Assembly: GCA_964036665.1 (NCBI GenBank)
Contig: OZ038531.1
Location: 14,136,168 to 14,200,167, forward strand
From: Gordius sp. MW1
Taxonomy: Eukaryota > Nematomorpha > Gordioida > Gordea > Gordiidae
DNA length: 64,000 nucleotides
Reading direction: 5' to 3'
This document shows positions 31,016-44,239 of this stretch, piece by piece. Under the pieces are notes generated by a model. It was given only the letters and a program-made list of their open reading frames with translations, searched no databases and was not told the origin of the DNA. The translations under genes were made by a program, and so were the position numbers. Numbering within the stretch: position 1 is the first letter of the stretch; each line of letters opens with the position of its first letter.

Positions 31016-33737
31016 TAACAAAAAAAAATTAAAAAACATGGAGTTAACTGATTGTTATATGCATTCTAGAACTATAAAAAATATTTATTAAAATAAGAAC
31101 ATTGTAATAGAGCGTAGGCTTTGTAGCCTAAATGTTATGAGTGTTAAAAAACTAATTTTGACAATAAAAGGATAATGTGCTCTATATAAAAAGCTAGCTG
31201 GTTTTTCAAAAAATATAAATTTGATTTTGAACAAACTTCCTCACAAATAAGCCTACATAAAAAAAAAAAATATTAATAATAAAAATTAAGTTTTTATGAT
31301 AAATAAAAACCCCTGTCTAATTAGATGTAACAGTATTTTAGATATTCTATATTGACATATTTAAACATTTACTTTAGCCAATCCTTTAATATTATTTATT
31401 TTAATTAGTTATATTTTTAATTTAAACAAATAAAAATTAAATTTACTCTTGAAACTTATGATGAGCCTGCTAATATATGTGCAAATTAATTCTTCTTTTG
31501 TATCATGTTACTCAATGGAACCATACTTATTTTTCACTAAGACGCGCTATTTAACATCACACCTCACCATGAGCGATTTTATAACGAGTAAAAATGCAAT
31601 CACACGTGCACATATGTGGTGTGGATGATAAGTGGATACCCCGATAAACGATAACAGATGGAGGGATACATAGTAGTGTGTGTGATGAGCATGAACATAA
31701 CAGCTTATTATTATCCACTTCAATCTTGCCCAGATTAAAGTTAGGGAGGGGGAGGGGACAGATAGGAAAAATTAATAAGCTATAATCACATTAATTTAAA
31801 TCATGCTTAATGTAAGATGTTTAATTTTGTTATTCACGGGACAGGACGGTGGAGTTAATTATAAGCGGGAAAGTTACAAATGAAATTTTTTGTTTATGCT
31901 ATTAGTAACAAAAGTTTAAATAAATGCGAGCTAAAAATGTCAGTTTTTAGCAAAATGATTTCACAAATATGCTCAAGGTAAGTAATCAATTTTAAAGGAG
32001 CCTAGAAAAACTTGTATGCATACTATTTAGCAGAGTTCATATCTGTTTAACTTTTGAGTACAGTACAGATGCTAATTTCAACAATACTACTACACCAAAA
32101 TGTCTTTTAAATAAAATTACCATGGGTAGCCAGGGGGAGGTAGGGAGATTTATTTTTTTTTTAATTTAACCAAAATTTCGAAAAATTTCTCCCTAAATCA
32201 TTATTGCCCCCCTCCCTCTATTTCAGACTCTTAGCTACTCTTATGAAAGTTACCGTTAATTGGAAGCAATTTCGTATAACATCAGTTGGTATTGGGGGTT
32301 TAATATGACCCAAAAGCGCGAAAATACATTTTAAACTTATACTATACGAACCTTTGCGCTTAATTCTATCCCAAAGAGTCTATCTTTAAACCATGAATCT
32401 AAGTTAAGTCATTTACCGGTTGACAAGCAAAATTGCAAGTGGCAATAATTTTAAATTAATTTCCAATATAAGGTTAGCAGTATTTATGAAAAAAATATAT
32501 AAAAAAACCGAGGCTGCAAAATTCATCAATTTTGACGATGTTTTATTTTATAAAAGCATCCGAGATTTACACGAAATTTTTACACTTATATTAATCAATC
32601 GCTTATGATTCGAGCCCACACAAAGTCTATCTTAAATTTTTTAGTCATTTATAGGATAATAGTCAAATTATAGCCTTTTTTCCCATTGCGTGCAATTTAG
32701 ATTTTAATCTACTAAAAATTTATGAGAAGAAATTAATATTAATAATATTTCCTGATAATATAAGGTAGGGACTATTTATTAAAAATATTATTAATAGTTA
32801 TAAGGCAAAAATGGTTTGAAACCGCAAAAATAATAAATTTTTAATGAAGTATTTTTTGTAGAAAATAGATTTTGAAATGGTTATAAACTTACTCATAAAT
32901 TATGTATAATATTATGCAAAAACATCTTTTAATTTAACCCCATGCATGAATCATGACAATTTGTATATGAGGCAAAAAAAAAGGAGGAAAGGTTACAAAA
33001 AAAGCCCATATTTTAATAACAAAGATGATAAAATTTGAGGTTTAAACTGTTATGATTTTAAAATAATAAATTAAAAAATTAATTTTCCCAGAAATAATTT
33101 ATATCTAATAATAAAACATAATATAAAAATTCTTTGCTGGTTTTACTAGGTTCATACGACCCAGATCCCTGAAATGTCTATAAAATTTAAGTTATTAATT
33201 TCACATCTCCACATATGGTTTATTTTAAAATACTTTGAAATGTATCTATAGCCTTATTGATGCTTAAAACCTACGAAGGATTAAAACTTAATAAGATATT
33301 TGGCTATAATGAATTATATCATTGCAAAGGCAAGTTACAAATGACATCATTGTTTACAGTTAATATAAGTTAAACTTCTTAAATTAAAAAAAAAAAAAAT
33401 TTATATAAGGACTTAAATATCATCTCTCATTTCCATTGATCAAAAAGATATGCATGCCAAAATAGATTAGTCATTAATTATCAAAAGGATGTAGAAAAAT
33501 TAGTAAAATAATGAAAAAATATTTCAATTTTAAAATATCAGATATAATTGGAGTTATTGTTGTAATAATAATGTATAAATTAAACAAATTTAGTTTCAAA
33601 AAAATATGCAATTCACCTTTCTTCCACGGTTGTAAACAAACCTTTAGAGTTTCTTGAAATTCTTTTTCTGTGTCCAGGTCCATGTTGCTGTACTTTGTCC
33701 TTCAACCATCCAATAATTCCACTGTGTAAACTCGTTA

Positions 33738-33801
33738 ATATCCAAGGGCGTTTGGGATGAAATGAAAATGACACGACATTCAAAACTCTTCCAACAACCA
33801 A
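33738..33801 (-). pseudogene. COPA-like (coatomer alpha) N-terminal fragment
   Basis: The translation SFHPKRPWILTSLHSGII matches the highly conserved first WD40 strand of coatomer subunit alpha (known form FHPKRPW-I-L-x-S-L-H-x-G-x-I), which forms part of the COPI coat in Golgi-to-ER traffic. Similarity stops after GII. The following residues to 33613 do not convincingly fit COPA and may come from another sequence. With only about 18 matching residues, this is an exon-sized scrap that cannot encode a working subunit. An ATG-started frame at 33683 ending near a GT-donor-like site (GAAAG/GTGAAT, about 33618) is unexplained. Confidence 0.6.
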
Positions 33802-33822
33802 GTGGGGTTCAGAAATCGCTGG

Positions 33823-34278
33823 TTAACTTTTTAGAGTGCAGATTGCAATTAGGACTTCACATATGTAAGCTTTGCTGTTGGGGAAATAAGGTTCAATAAG
33901 GTAGCGAGCTACAGCCAAAGATGTGACTGATTTTGCTATAGGTTCTCTCATAATGAGCTCTGTCCACACAATCAAAAAAGCAGGTAATGGGCCAAAAGCT
34001 TCCATAACATATATATATTGGCTTCCCGATTTTGGAATCATAAGTCCCAATTCTACATAACACACTGCTCCAAAAAAACTGAATATTCCACACATGAACC
34101 ATATAAGCAAAGCTAACGGTGGCGTCCCACTGTGCTCTAAAACTGATTTTGGCGAAACAAAAATCTCTGAGCCAATGACGGAACCAGCAATAAGACTGAT
34201 ACCATTTAACAACGTTAATCTACGTTTCAGCGATACTTTTAATTCAGATTTAGATTGATTAAGGGAAGGATTGTCCAT
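33823..34278 (-). pseudogene. SLC7 (LAT-type amino-acid transporter light chain) N-terminal fragment
   Basis: 151 codons from ATG at 34278. TM1 region: LTLLNGISLIAGSVIGSEIF. TM2: ALLIWFMCGIFSFFGAVCYV, then ELGLMIPKSGSQYIYVMEAF. TM3 region: GPLPAFLIVWTELIMREP. The next part is AVARYLIEPYFPNS followed by CEVLIAICTL. This follows LAT/y+LAT family proteins, which import neutral or cationic amino acids as heterodimers with a heavy chain, through about the first three or four membrane segments of twelve. In the TM1 unwound segment the family's GSG is GSE (Glu at residue 38), which should spoil substrate carboxylate binding. A stop follows at 33823 and COPA-like sequence begins just beyond. No splice donor is evident at the break, so a captured fragment is preferred over a real exon. 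Confidence 0.75.
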
Positions 34279-35960
34279 AATATCCTTGTCTCACACACGC
34301 ATCTCATTAGCTACGGTATTGAGCAATTTTTATGACAAAGATACTTCCGTTTTCAGACGTGATTTTCATGATAAAAAGTAAAAATTTATCAGAATCAGAA
34401 AATTATTACTTTGAAATCATGATCGCATAGAGGAGTTTTCAAAAATTAAGCACTCACGTCGCGATACAACAAACTAATCGCAACAATAAAACGTTGTCTT
34501 TTGTCAAAGTGATAGATCTCGCAGTTTAAAACTTTTTTCGGAAGTCAATCGAGGATAATAGGATTCTCAACTGGCTTACTTTTATATATTTTTCAAGCTG
34601 TTTTACATAGAATCAAAAAAAATAAATATTTTTAACCTCAAAATTTTGACATTTTTTTCTTTAAACCGTATTCATTCGATGAAAGTTGTCGTTTTCAGAT
34701 GTGATTTCCATGATAAAAAGTAAAAATTTATCAGAGTCAGAAAACTATTACTTTGAAATCATGATCGCATGAAGCAGTTTTCAAAAATTAAGCACTCACG
34801 TTGCGATACAACAAACTAAGCGCAACAATAAAACGTTGTATTTTGCCTAAATATCCTCGAGGCCAGCTAATTTTTGACACCGTTACCTTATTGTTTTCGA
34901 ATGACTCTTAAAACTTCTTTTCGGATGTTAATCGAGGATAATAGGATTCTCAAACTGGCTTACTTTTATATATTTTTTCAAGCTCTTTCACATAAAATCA
35001 AAAAAAAAATATTTTTACCTCAAAATTTTTCACATTTTTTCCTTTAAACCGTATTCATCCGAAGATAGTTGTCGTTTTCAGACGTGGTGTTCATGATAAA
35101 AAGTAAAAATTTATCAGAATCAGAAAACTATTACTTTGAAATCATTTTCGCATAGAGCAGTTTTCAAAAATTAAGCACTCACGTTGCGATACAACAAACT
35201 AATCGCAACAATAAAACGTTGTCTTTTGTCAAAATGATGGTTCTCGCAGCTTAGTATTTCTTTCGGAAGTCAATCGAGGATAATAGGACTCTAAAACTGG
35301 CTTACTTTCATATATTTTTTCAAGCTCTTTCACATAGAATAAAAAAAATATTTTTATCTCAAAATTTTTACATTTTTTTCTTTAAACCGTATTCATCCGA
35401 AGATAGTTGTCGTTTTCAGACGTGGTGTTCATGATAAAAAGTAAAAATTTATCAGAATCAGAAAACTATTACTTTAAAATCATTTTCGCATAGAGCAGTT
35501 TTCAAAAATTAAGCACTCACGTTGCGATACAACAAACTAATCGCAACAATAAAACGTTGTATTTTGTCAAAATTATGGTTCTCGCAGCTTAATATTTCTT
35601 TCGAAAGTCAATCGAGGATAATAGGACTCTAAAACTGGCTTATTTCATATATTTTTTCAAGCTCTTTCACATAGAATAAAAAAAATAAATATTTTTATCT
35701 CAAAATTTTCGCATTTTTTCCTTTAAACCGTAATCATCCGATAAAAGTTGTCGTTTTCTGACGTGATTTTCATGATAAAAAGTAAAAATTTATCAGAATC
35801 AGAAAATTATTACTTTAAAATCATGATCGCATAGAGCAGTTTTCAAAAATTAAGCACTCACGTTGCGATACAACAAACTAAGCGCAACAATAAAACGTTG
35901 TATTTTGCCTAAATATCCTCGTGGCCAGCTAATCTTTGACACCGTTACCTTATTGTTTTC

Positions 35961-36207
35961 CGTATCGGTGCATTCGACCAAAGTTTAACTGACCAAATAT
36001 CTATGAATGTGTATGAATGTCTATGAATATTTAACTAAAATGCTCTTTGAGAGGGGTTTACAGAGACGAAAACGTTAGGGTTAGTGTTTTAGGTCGGGGT
36101 TTTAGGTTAGGGTTTGGGTTAGGATTAGATGCAAACATTTTAATCAACAAATGCATTTTCGTAGACATCTATTTGTTATTTGCTCTTTGGTCAATTGCAA
36201 CTGAATC
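35961..36207. mobile_element. 247-bp hAT-like MITE in a satellite monomer, copy 1
   Basis: Flanked by TTGTTTTC on both sides (35953-35960 and 36208-36215), an 8-bp duplication as hAT elements make. The ends are imperfect inverted repeats sharing TGCA and GACCAAAG. The interior has a TTAGTGTTTTAGGTCGGGG-type core also found in the MITE at 8931. Empty versions of the same site exist at 34891-34898 and 41020-41027. Confidence 0.85.
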
Positions 36208-36946
36208 TTGTTTTCGAATGACTCGCAGCTTAAAACTTCTTTTCGGAAGTCAATCGAGGATAATAGGATTCTCAAACTGGCTTACTTTTATATATTTTTT
36301 CAAGCTCTTTCACATAAAATCAAAAAAATAAATATTTTTACCTCAAAATTTTTCACATTTTTTCCTTTAAACCATATTCATCCGAAGATAGTTGTCGTTT
36401 TCAGACGTGGTGTTCATGATAAAAAGTAAAAATTTATCAAAATCAGAAAACTATTACTTTGAAATCATTTTCGCATAGAGCAGTTTTCAAAAATTAAGCA
36501 CTCACGTTGCGATAAAACAAACTAATCGCAACAATAAAACTTTGTCTTTGTCAAAATGATAGTTCTCGCAGCTTAAAATTTCTTTCGGAAGTCAATCGAG
36601 GATAATAGGACTCTAAAATTGGCTTACTTTTTTATATTTTTCCAAGCTCTTTCACTTAGAATAAAAAAAAATAAATATTTTTATCTCAAAATTTTAACAT
36701 TTTTTCCTTTAAACCGTCCGTATTCATCCGATGAAAGTTGTCGTTTTCAGACGTGGTGTTCATGATAAAAAGTAAAAATTTATCAGAATCAGAAAACTAT
36801 TACTTTGAAATCATGATCGCATAGAGCAGTTTTCAAAAATTAAGCACTCACGTTGCGATACAACAAACTAAGCGCAACAATCGTTGTATTTTGCCTAAAT
36901 ATCCTCGTGGCCAGCTAATCTTTGACACCGTTACCTTATTGTTTTC

Positions 36947-37193
36947 CGTATCGGTGCATTCGACCAAAGTTTAACTGACCAAATATCTATGAATGTGTAT
37001 GAATGTCTATGAATATTTAACTAAAATGCTCTTTGAGAGGGGTTTACAGAGACGAAAACGTTAGGGTTAGTGTTTTAGGTCGGGGTTTTAGGTTAGGGTT
37101 TGGGTTAGGATTAGATGCACACATTTTAATCGACAAATGCATTTTTGTAGATATCTATTTGTTATTTGCTCTTTGGTCAATTGCAACTGAATC
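36947..37193. mobile_element. 247-bp hAT-like MITE, copy 2 (co-amplified)
   Basis: Same length, site and duplication (36939-36946 and 37194-37201) as copy 1, with few substitutions. It is offset by 986 bp. Identical insertion points mean one insertion followed by duplication of the host unit, not two insertions. Confidence 0.85.
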
Positions 37194-40100
37194 TTGTTTT
37201 CGAATGACTCGCAGCTTAAAACTTCTTTTCGGAAGTCAATCGAGGATAATAGGATTCTCAAACTGGCTTACTTTTATATATTTTTTCAAGCTCTTTCACA
37301 TAAAATCAAAAAAATAAATATTTTTACCTCAAAATTTTTCACATTTTTTCCTTTAAACCATATTCATCCGAAGATAGTTGTCGTTTTCAGACGTGGTGTT
37401 CATGATAAAAAGTAAAAATTTATCAGAATCAGAAAACTATTACTTTGAAATCATTTTCGCATAGAGCAGTTTTTAAAAATTAAGCACTCACGTTGCGATA
37501 AAACAAACTAATCGCAACAATAAAACTTTGTCTTTGTCAAAATGATAGTTCTCGCAGCTTAAAATTTCTTTCGGAAGTCAATCGAGGATAATAGGACTCT
37601 AAAATTGGCTTACTTTTTTATATTTTTCCAAGCTCTTTCACTTAGAATAAAAAAAAATATTTTTATCTCAAAATTTTAACATTTTTTCCTTTAAACCGTA
37701 TTCATCCGATGAAAGTTGTCGTTTTCAGACGTGGTGTTCATGATAAAAAGTAAAAATTTATCAGAATCAGAAAACTATTACTTTGAAATCATTTTCGCAT
37801 AGAGTAGTTTTCAAAAATTAAGCCATCACGTTGCGATAAAACAAACTAATCGCAACAATAAAACGTTGTCTTTTGTCAAAATGATAGTTCTCGCAGCTTA
37901 AAACTTCTTTTCGGAAGTCAATCGAGGATAATAGGACTCTCAAACTATCTTACTTTTATATATTTTATCAAGCTCTTTCACATAGAATTACAAAAATAAA
38001 TATTTTTACCTCAAAATTTTTCACATTTTTTTCTTTCAATCGTTTTCATCCGATGAAAGTTGTCGTTTTCAGACGTGATTTCCATGATAAAAAGTAAAAA
38101 TTTATCAGAATCAAAAACTATCACTTTGAAATCATGATCGCATATAGCATGTTTTAAAAATTAAGCTGGCACGTTGCGATACAACAAAATAATCGCAACA
38201 ATGAAACGTTTTCTTTTGTTAAAATGAGAGTTCTCGCAGCTTAAAACTTCTTTTCGGTAGTCAATGGAGGATAAAAGGTTTTTAAAATTGGCTTACTTTT
38301 ATATATTTTTTTAAGCTCTGTAACATAGAATCAAAAAAATAAATATTTTTACCGAATTTTTCATTTTTTTTCTTTCAATCGTTTTCATCCGATGAAAGTT
38401 GTCGTTTTCAGACGTGGTTTTCATGATAAAAAGTAAAAATTTATCAGAATCAGAAAACTATTACTTTGAAATCATGATCGTATAGAGCAGTTTATAAAAA
38501 TTAAGGACTCACGTTGCGATACAACAAACGAATAGCAACAATAAAACGTTGTCTTTTGTCTAAATGATAGTTCTCGCAGCTTAAAACTTCTTTTCGGAAG
38601 TCAATCGAGGATAAAAGGACCCTCTATCTTACTTTTATATATTTCTTCAAGCTCTTTCTAATAGAATCAAAAAAAAAAAATATTTTTACCTTATAATTTT
38701 TCACATTATTTTCTTTCAATCGTTTTCATCCGATGAAAGTTGTCGTTTTCAGACGTGGTTTTCATGATAAAAAGTAAAAATTTATCAGAATCAGAAAACT
38801 ATCACTTTGAAATAATGATCGCATAGAGTAGTTTTCAAAAAATAAGCACTCACGTTGCGATAAAACAAACTAAGCGCAACAATAAAACGTTGTCTTTTGT
38901 CTAAATGATAGTTGTCGCAGCTTAAAACTTCTTTTCGGAAGTCAATCGAGGATAATAGGATTCTCAAACTGGCTTACTTTTATATATTTTTTTAAGCTCT
39001 TTCACATAGAATCAAAAAAATAAATATTTTTACTGAATTTTTCACATTTTTTCTTTCAATCGTTTTTATCCGATGAAAGTTGTCGTTTTCAGACGTGGTT
39101 TTCATAATAAAAAGTAAAAATTTATTAGAATCAGAAAACTATTACTTTGAAATCATGATCGTATAGAGCAGTTTTCAAAAATTAAGGACTCACGTTGCGA
39201 TACAACAAACGAATCGCAACAATAAAAAATTGTCTTTTGACAAAATGATAGTTCTCGCAGCTTAAAACCTCTTTTCGGAAGTCAATCGAGGATAATTGGA
39301 TTCTCAAACTGGCTTATTTTTATATATTTTTTATTGCTCTTTCACATAGAATCAAAAAAAAAATATTTTTACCTCAAAATTTTTCACATTTTTTCCTGTA
39401 AACCGTATTCATCCGATGAAAGTTGTTGTTTTTAGACGTGGTTTCAATGAAAAAAAGTAAAAATTTATCAGAATCAGAAAACTATTACTTTGAAATCGTG
39501 ATCGCATAGAGCAGTTTTCAAAAATTAAGCACTCACGTGGCGATACAACAAACTAATCGCAACAATAAAACGTTGTCTTTTGACAAAATGATAGTTCTCG
39601 CAGCTTAGAACTTCTTTTCGGAAGTCAATCGAGGATAATAGAATTCTCAAACTGGCTTACTTTTATATATTTTTTCAAGCTCTTTCACATAGAATCAAAA
39701 AAATAAATATTTTTACCTCAAAATTTTTCACATTTTTTCCTTTAAACCGGATTCATGTTGTGGTTTTCAGACGTGGTTTCAATAAAAAAAAAGTAAGTTG
39801 TGGTTTTCAGACGTGGTTTCAATGAAAAAAAAGTAAAAATTTATCAGAATCAGAAAACTATTACTTTGAAATCATTTTCGCATAGAGCAGTTTTCAAAAA
39901 TTAAGCACTCACGTTGCGATACAACAAACTAATCGCAACAATAAAACGTTGTCTTTTGTCAAAATGATGGTTCTCGCAGCTTAATATTTCTTTCGGAAGT
40001 CAATCGAGGATAATAGGACTCTAAAACTGGCTTACTTTGATATATTTTTTTAAGCTCTTTCACATTGAATAAAAAAAAAAAATATTTTTATCTCAAAAGT

Positions 40101-43100
40101 TTTACATTTTTTCCTTTAAACCGTATTCATCCGAAGATAGTTGTCGTTTTCAGACGTAGTGTTCATGATAAAAAGTAAAAATTTATCAGAATCAGAAAAC
40201 TATTACTTTGAAATCATGATCGCATAGAGCAGTTTCAAAAAATTTAGCACTCACGTTGCGATAAAACAAACTAATCGCAACAATAAAACGTTGTCTTTTG
40301 TGAAATTGATAGTTCTCGCAGCTTAAAACTTCTTTTCGGAAGTCAATCGAGGTTAATAGGACTCTCAAACTATCTTACTTTTATATATTTTTTTAAGCTC
40401 TTTCACATAATCAAATAAAATAAATATTTTTACCTCAAAATTTTCACATTTTTTCCTTCAAACCGTATTCATCCGATGAAAGTTGTCGTTTTCAGACGTG
40501 TTTTTCATGATAAAAAGTAAAAATTTATCAGAATCAGAAAACTATTACTTTGAAATCATGATCGCATAGAGCAGTTTTCAAAAATTTAGCACTCACTTTG
40601 CGATACAACAAACTAAGCGCAACACGTTGTCTTTTGTCAAAATGATAGTTCTCGCAGCTTAAAACTTCTTTTCGGAAGTCAATCGAGAATAATAGCACTC
40701 TCAAACTATCTTACTTTTATATATTTTTTTAAGCTCTTTCACATAGAATCAAAAAAAAATATTTTTACCTTAAAATTTTTACATTTTTCCTTTAAACCGT
40801 ATTCATACGATGAAAGTTGTCGTTTTCAGACGTGATTTTCAATAAAAAGTAAAAATTTATCAGAATCAAAAAACTATTACTTTGAAATCATGATCGCATA
40901 GAGCAGTTTTCAAAAATTAAGCACTCACGTTGCGATACAACAAACTGAGCGCAACAATAAAACGTTGTATTTTACCTAAATATCCTCGTGGCCAGCTAAT
41001 CTTTGACACCGTTACCTTATTGTTTTCGAATGACTCGCAGCTTACAACTTCTTTTCGGAAGTCAATCAAGGATAATAGGATTCTCAAACTGGCTTACTTT
41101 TATATATTTTTTCAAGCTCTTTCACATAAAATCAAAAAAAATAAATATTTTTACCCCAAAATTTTTCACATTTTTTCCTTTAAACCGTATTCATCCGAAG
41201 ATAGTTGTCGTTTTCAGACGTGGTGTTCATGATAAAAAGTAAAAATTTATCAGAATCAGAAAACTATTACTTTGAAATCATTTTTGCGTAGAGCAGTTTG
41301 CAAAAATTAAGCACTCACGTTGCGATAAAACAAACTAATCGCAACAATAAAACGTTGTCTTTTGTCAAAATGATAGTTCTCGCAGCTTAAAACTTCCTTT
41401 CGGAAGTCAATCGAGGATAATAGGACTCTCAAACTATCTTACTTTATATATTTTTTCAAGCTCTTTCACATAGAATCAAAAAATAAATATTTTACCTTAA
41501 AATTTTTCACATTTTTTTCTTTCAATCGTTTTCATCCGATGAAAGTTGTCGTTTTCAGACGTGATTTCCATGATAAAAAGTAAAAATTTATCAGAATCAG
41601 AAAACTATTACTTTGATATCATGATCGCATAGAGCAGTTTTCAAGAATTAAGCACTCACGTTGCGATACAACAAACTAATCGCAACAATAAAACGTTGTC
41701 TTTTGTCTAAATGATAGTTCTCGCAGCTTAAAACTTCTTTTCGGAAGTCAATCGAGGATAATAGGTTTTTAAAATTGGCTTATTTTATATATTTTTTCAA
41801 GCTCTTTCACATAAAATAACAAAAAAAATATTTTTTAACTAGAAAATTTTCACATTTGTTTTAATCGACCGTATTCATCCGATGAAGGTTGTCGTTTTCA
41901 GACATGGTTTTCATGATAAAAAGTAAAAGTTTATTAGAATCAGAAAACAATTACTTTGAAATCATGATCGCATAGAGCATGTTTTAGAAATTCAGCGTTC
42001 ACGTCGCGGTACAACAAACTAATCGCAAAAATGAAACGTTTTATTTTGTTAAAATGAGAGTTCTCGCAGATTAAAACTACTTTTCGGTAGTCAATCGAGG
42101 ATAAAACGTTTCTCAAATTGGCTTACTCTTATATATTTTTTCAAGTTCTTACATATAAAAAAACAAAAAATAAATTATTTTACCTCAAAATTTGTCACAT
42201 TTTCTTTTTCAACCGTATTCATCCGATGAAAGTTGTCGTTTTCAGACGTGATTTTCATGATAAAAAGTAAAAATTTAACAGAATCAGAAAACTATTACTT
42301 TGAAATCATGATCGCATAGAGCAGTTTTCAAAAATTAAGCACTCACGTTGCGATACAACAAACTAATCGCAACAATAAAACGTTGTCTTTTGTCAAAATG
42401 ATAGTTCTCGCAGCTTAAAACTTCTTTTCGGAAGTCAATCGAGGTTAATAGGACTCTCAAACTACCTTACTTTTATATATTTTTTTAAGCTCTTTCACAT
42501 AGAATCAAAAAAAATGTTTTTACCTCAAAATTTTGACATTTTTTCCTTCAAACCGTTTTCATCCGATGAAAGTTGTCGTTTCCAGACGTGATTTTCATGA
42601 TAAAAAGTAAAAATTTATCAGAATCAGAAAACTATTACTTTGAAATCATGATCGCATAGAGCAGTTTCAAAAAATTTAGCACTCACGTTGCGATAAAACA
42701 AACTAATCGCAACAATAAAACGTTGTCTTTTGACAAAATGATAGTTCTCGCAGCTTAAAACTTCTTTACGGAAGTCAATCGAGGTTAATAGGACTCTCAA
42801 ACTATCTTACTTTTATATATTTTTTTAAGCTCTTTCACATAGAATCAAAAAAAATAAATATTTTTACCTCAAAATTTTCACATTTTTTCCTTCAAACCGT
42901 TTTCATCCGATGAAAGTTGTCGTTTCCAGAGGTGATTTTCATGATAAAAAGTAAAAATTTATCAGAATCAGAAAACTATTACTTTGAAATCATGATCGCA
43001 TAGAGCAGTTTCAAAAAATTTAGCACTCACGTTGCGATAAAAAAAACTAATCGCAACAATAAAACGTTGTCTTTTGTCAAAATGATAGTTCTCGCAGCTT

Positions 43101-44239
43101 AAAACTTCTTTTCGGAAGTCAATCGAGGTTAATAGGACTCTCAAACTACCTTACTTCTATATATTGTTTTTAAGCTCTTTCACATAGAATCAAAAAAAAT
43201 ATTTTTACCTCAAAATTTTGACATTTTTTCCTTTTGACCGTATTCATCCGATGAAAGTTGTCGTTTTCAGACGTGATTTTCATGATAAAAAGTAAAAATT
43301 TAACAGAATCAGAAAACTATTACTTTGAAATCATGATCGCATAGAGTAGTTTTCAAAAATTAAGCACTCACGTTGCGATACAAAAACTAAGCGCAACAAT
43401 AAAACGTTGTCTTTTGTCTAAATGATAGTTCTCGCAGCTTAAAACTTCTTTTCGGAAGTCAATCGAGGATAATAGGATTCTCAAACTGGCTTACTTTTAT
43501 ATATTTTTTCAAGCTCTTTCACATAGAATCAAAAAAAATAAATATTTTTACCTCAAAATTTTCACATTTTTTCCTTTAAACCGTATTCATAAGATGAAAG
43601 TTGTCGTTTTCACATGTGATTTCCATGATAATCAGTAAAAATTTATCAGAATCAGAAAACTATTACTTTGTAATCATGATCGCATAGAGTAGTTTTCAAA
43701 AATTAAGCACTCACGTTGCGATACAAAAACTAAGCGCAACAATAAAACGTTGTCTTTTGTCAAAATGATAGTTCTCGCAGCTTAAAACTTCTTTCCGGAA
43801 GTCAATGAGGATAATAGGATTCTCAAATTGGCTTACATATTTTTTCAAGCTCTTTCACATAGAATTAAAAAAAAATAAATCTTTTTACCTCAAAATTTTC
43901 ACATTTTTTCCTTTAAACCCTATTCATCCGATAAAAGTTGTCGTTTTCAGACGTGATTTCCCTTATAAAGAGTAAAAATTTAACAGAATCAGAAAACTAT
44001 TACTTTGAAATATGATCGCTAGAGCAGTTTTCAAAAATTAAGCACTCACGTTGCGATACAACAAACTAATCGCAACAATAAAACGTTGTCTTTTGTCAAA
44101 GTGATAGATCTCGCAGTTTAAAACTTTTTTTCGGAAGTCAATCGAGGATAATAGGATTCTCAACTGGCTTTCTATATATTTTTTCAAGCTCTTTCACATA
44201 GAATCAAAAAAAAATAAATATTTTTACCAAATAATTTTT

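Larger units (their letters stand above)
29207..33612. other. Unidentified DNA between LINE and captured fragments
   Basis: About 4.4 kb upstream of the LINE endonuclease. No ORF1-like protein (gag knuckle, coiled coil, RRM) is recognisable. The first 1.2 kb is less AT-rich and could be LINE 5' sequence. It contains direct repeats at about 29720/29815 (GATGATTAATT), 30230-30575 and 30740-31015. The rest is AT-rich with only short chance frames. Confidence 0.5.
26079..34347 (-). mobile_element. 8.27-kb composite insertion: LINE plus captured coding fragments
   Basis: The insertion is bounded by a perfect 13-bp duplication of satellite sequence. Read on the minus strand it starts at 34347 with a 69-nt leader and an SLC7-like start codon. 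It runs through a COPA-like fragment and 4.4 kb of unknown DNA, then an EN-RT LINE (29206-26331), its 3' UTR and a short (ACAT)n tail at 26102-26079. The tail and the 13-bp duplication fit target-primed reverse transcription. Whether the whole 8.27 kb arrived in one event, or the LINE was later extended or replaced, cannot be decided from this copy alone. Confidence 0.7.
35235..37940 (+). repeat. 986-bp higher-order unit, two copies
   Basis: The two MITE-bearing segments and the long monomers beside them repeat with a 986-bp offset (for example 36047 and 37033). The unit is two long monomers plus the 247-bp insertion and a ~45-bp longer variant segment. Outer limits are approximate. Confidence 0.65.

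Noticed and set aside
33613-33735. Continuation of COPA beyond the first WD strand
   Set aside because: Loose resemblance (HGP, LF) is not enough, and the residues between do not fit the conserved sequence.
36062-36130. Interstitial telomere
   Set aside because: TTAGGG-like words are few, irregular and confined to a MITE core. The short TTAGGGTTAGGG at about 21845 lies inside the hAT element.
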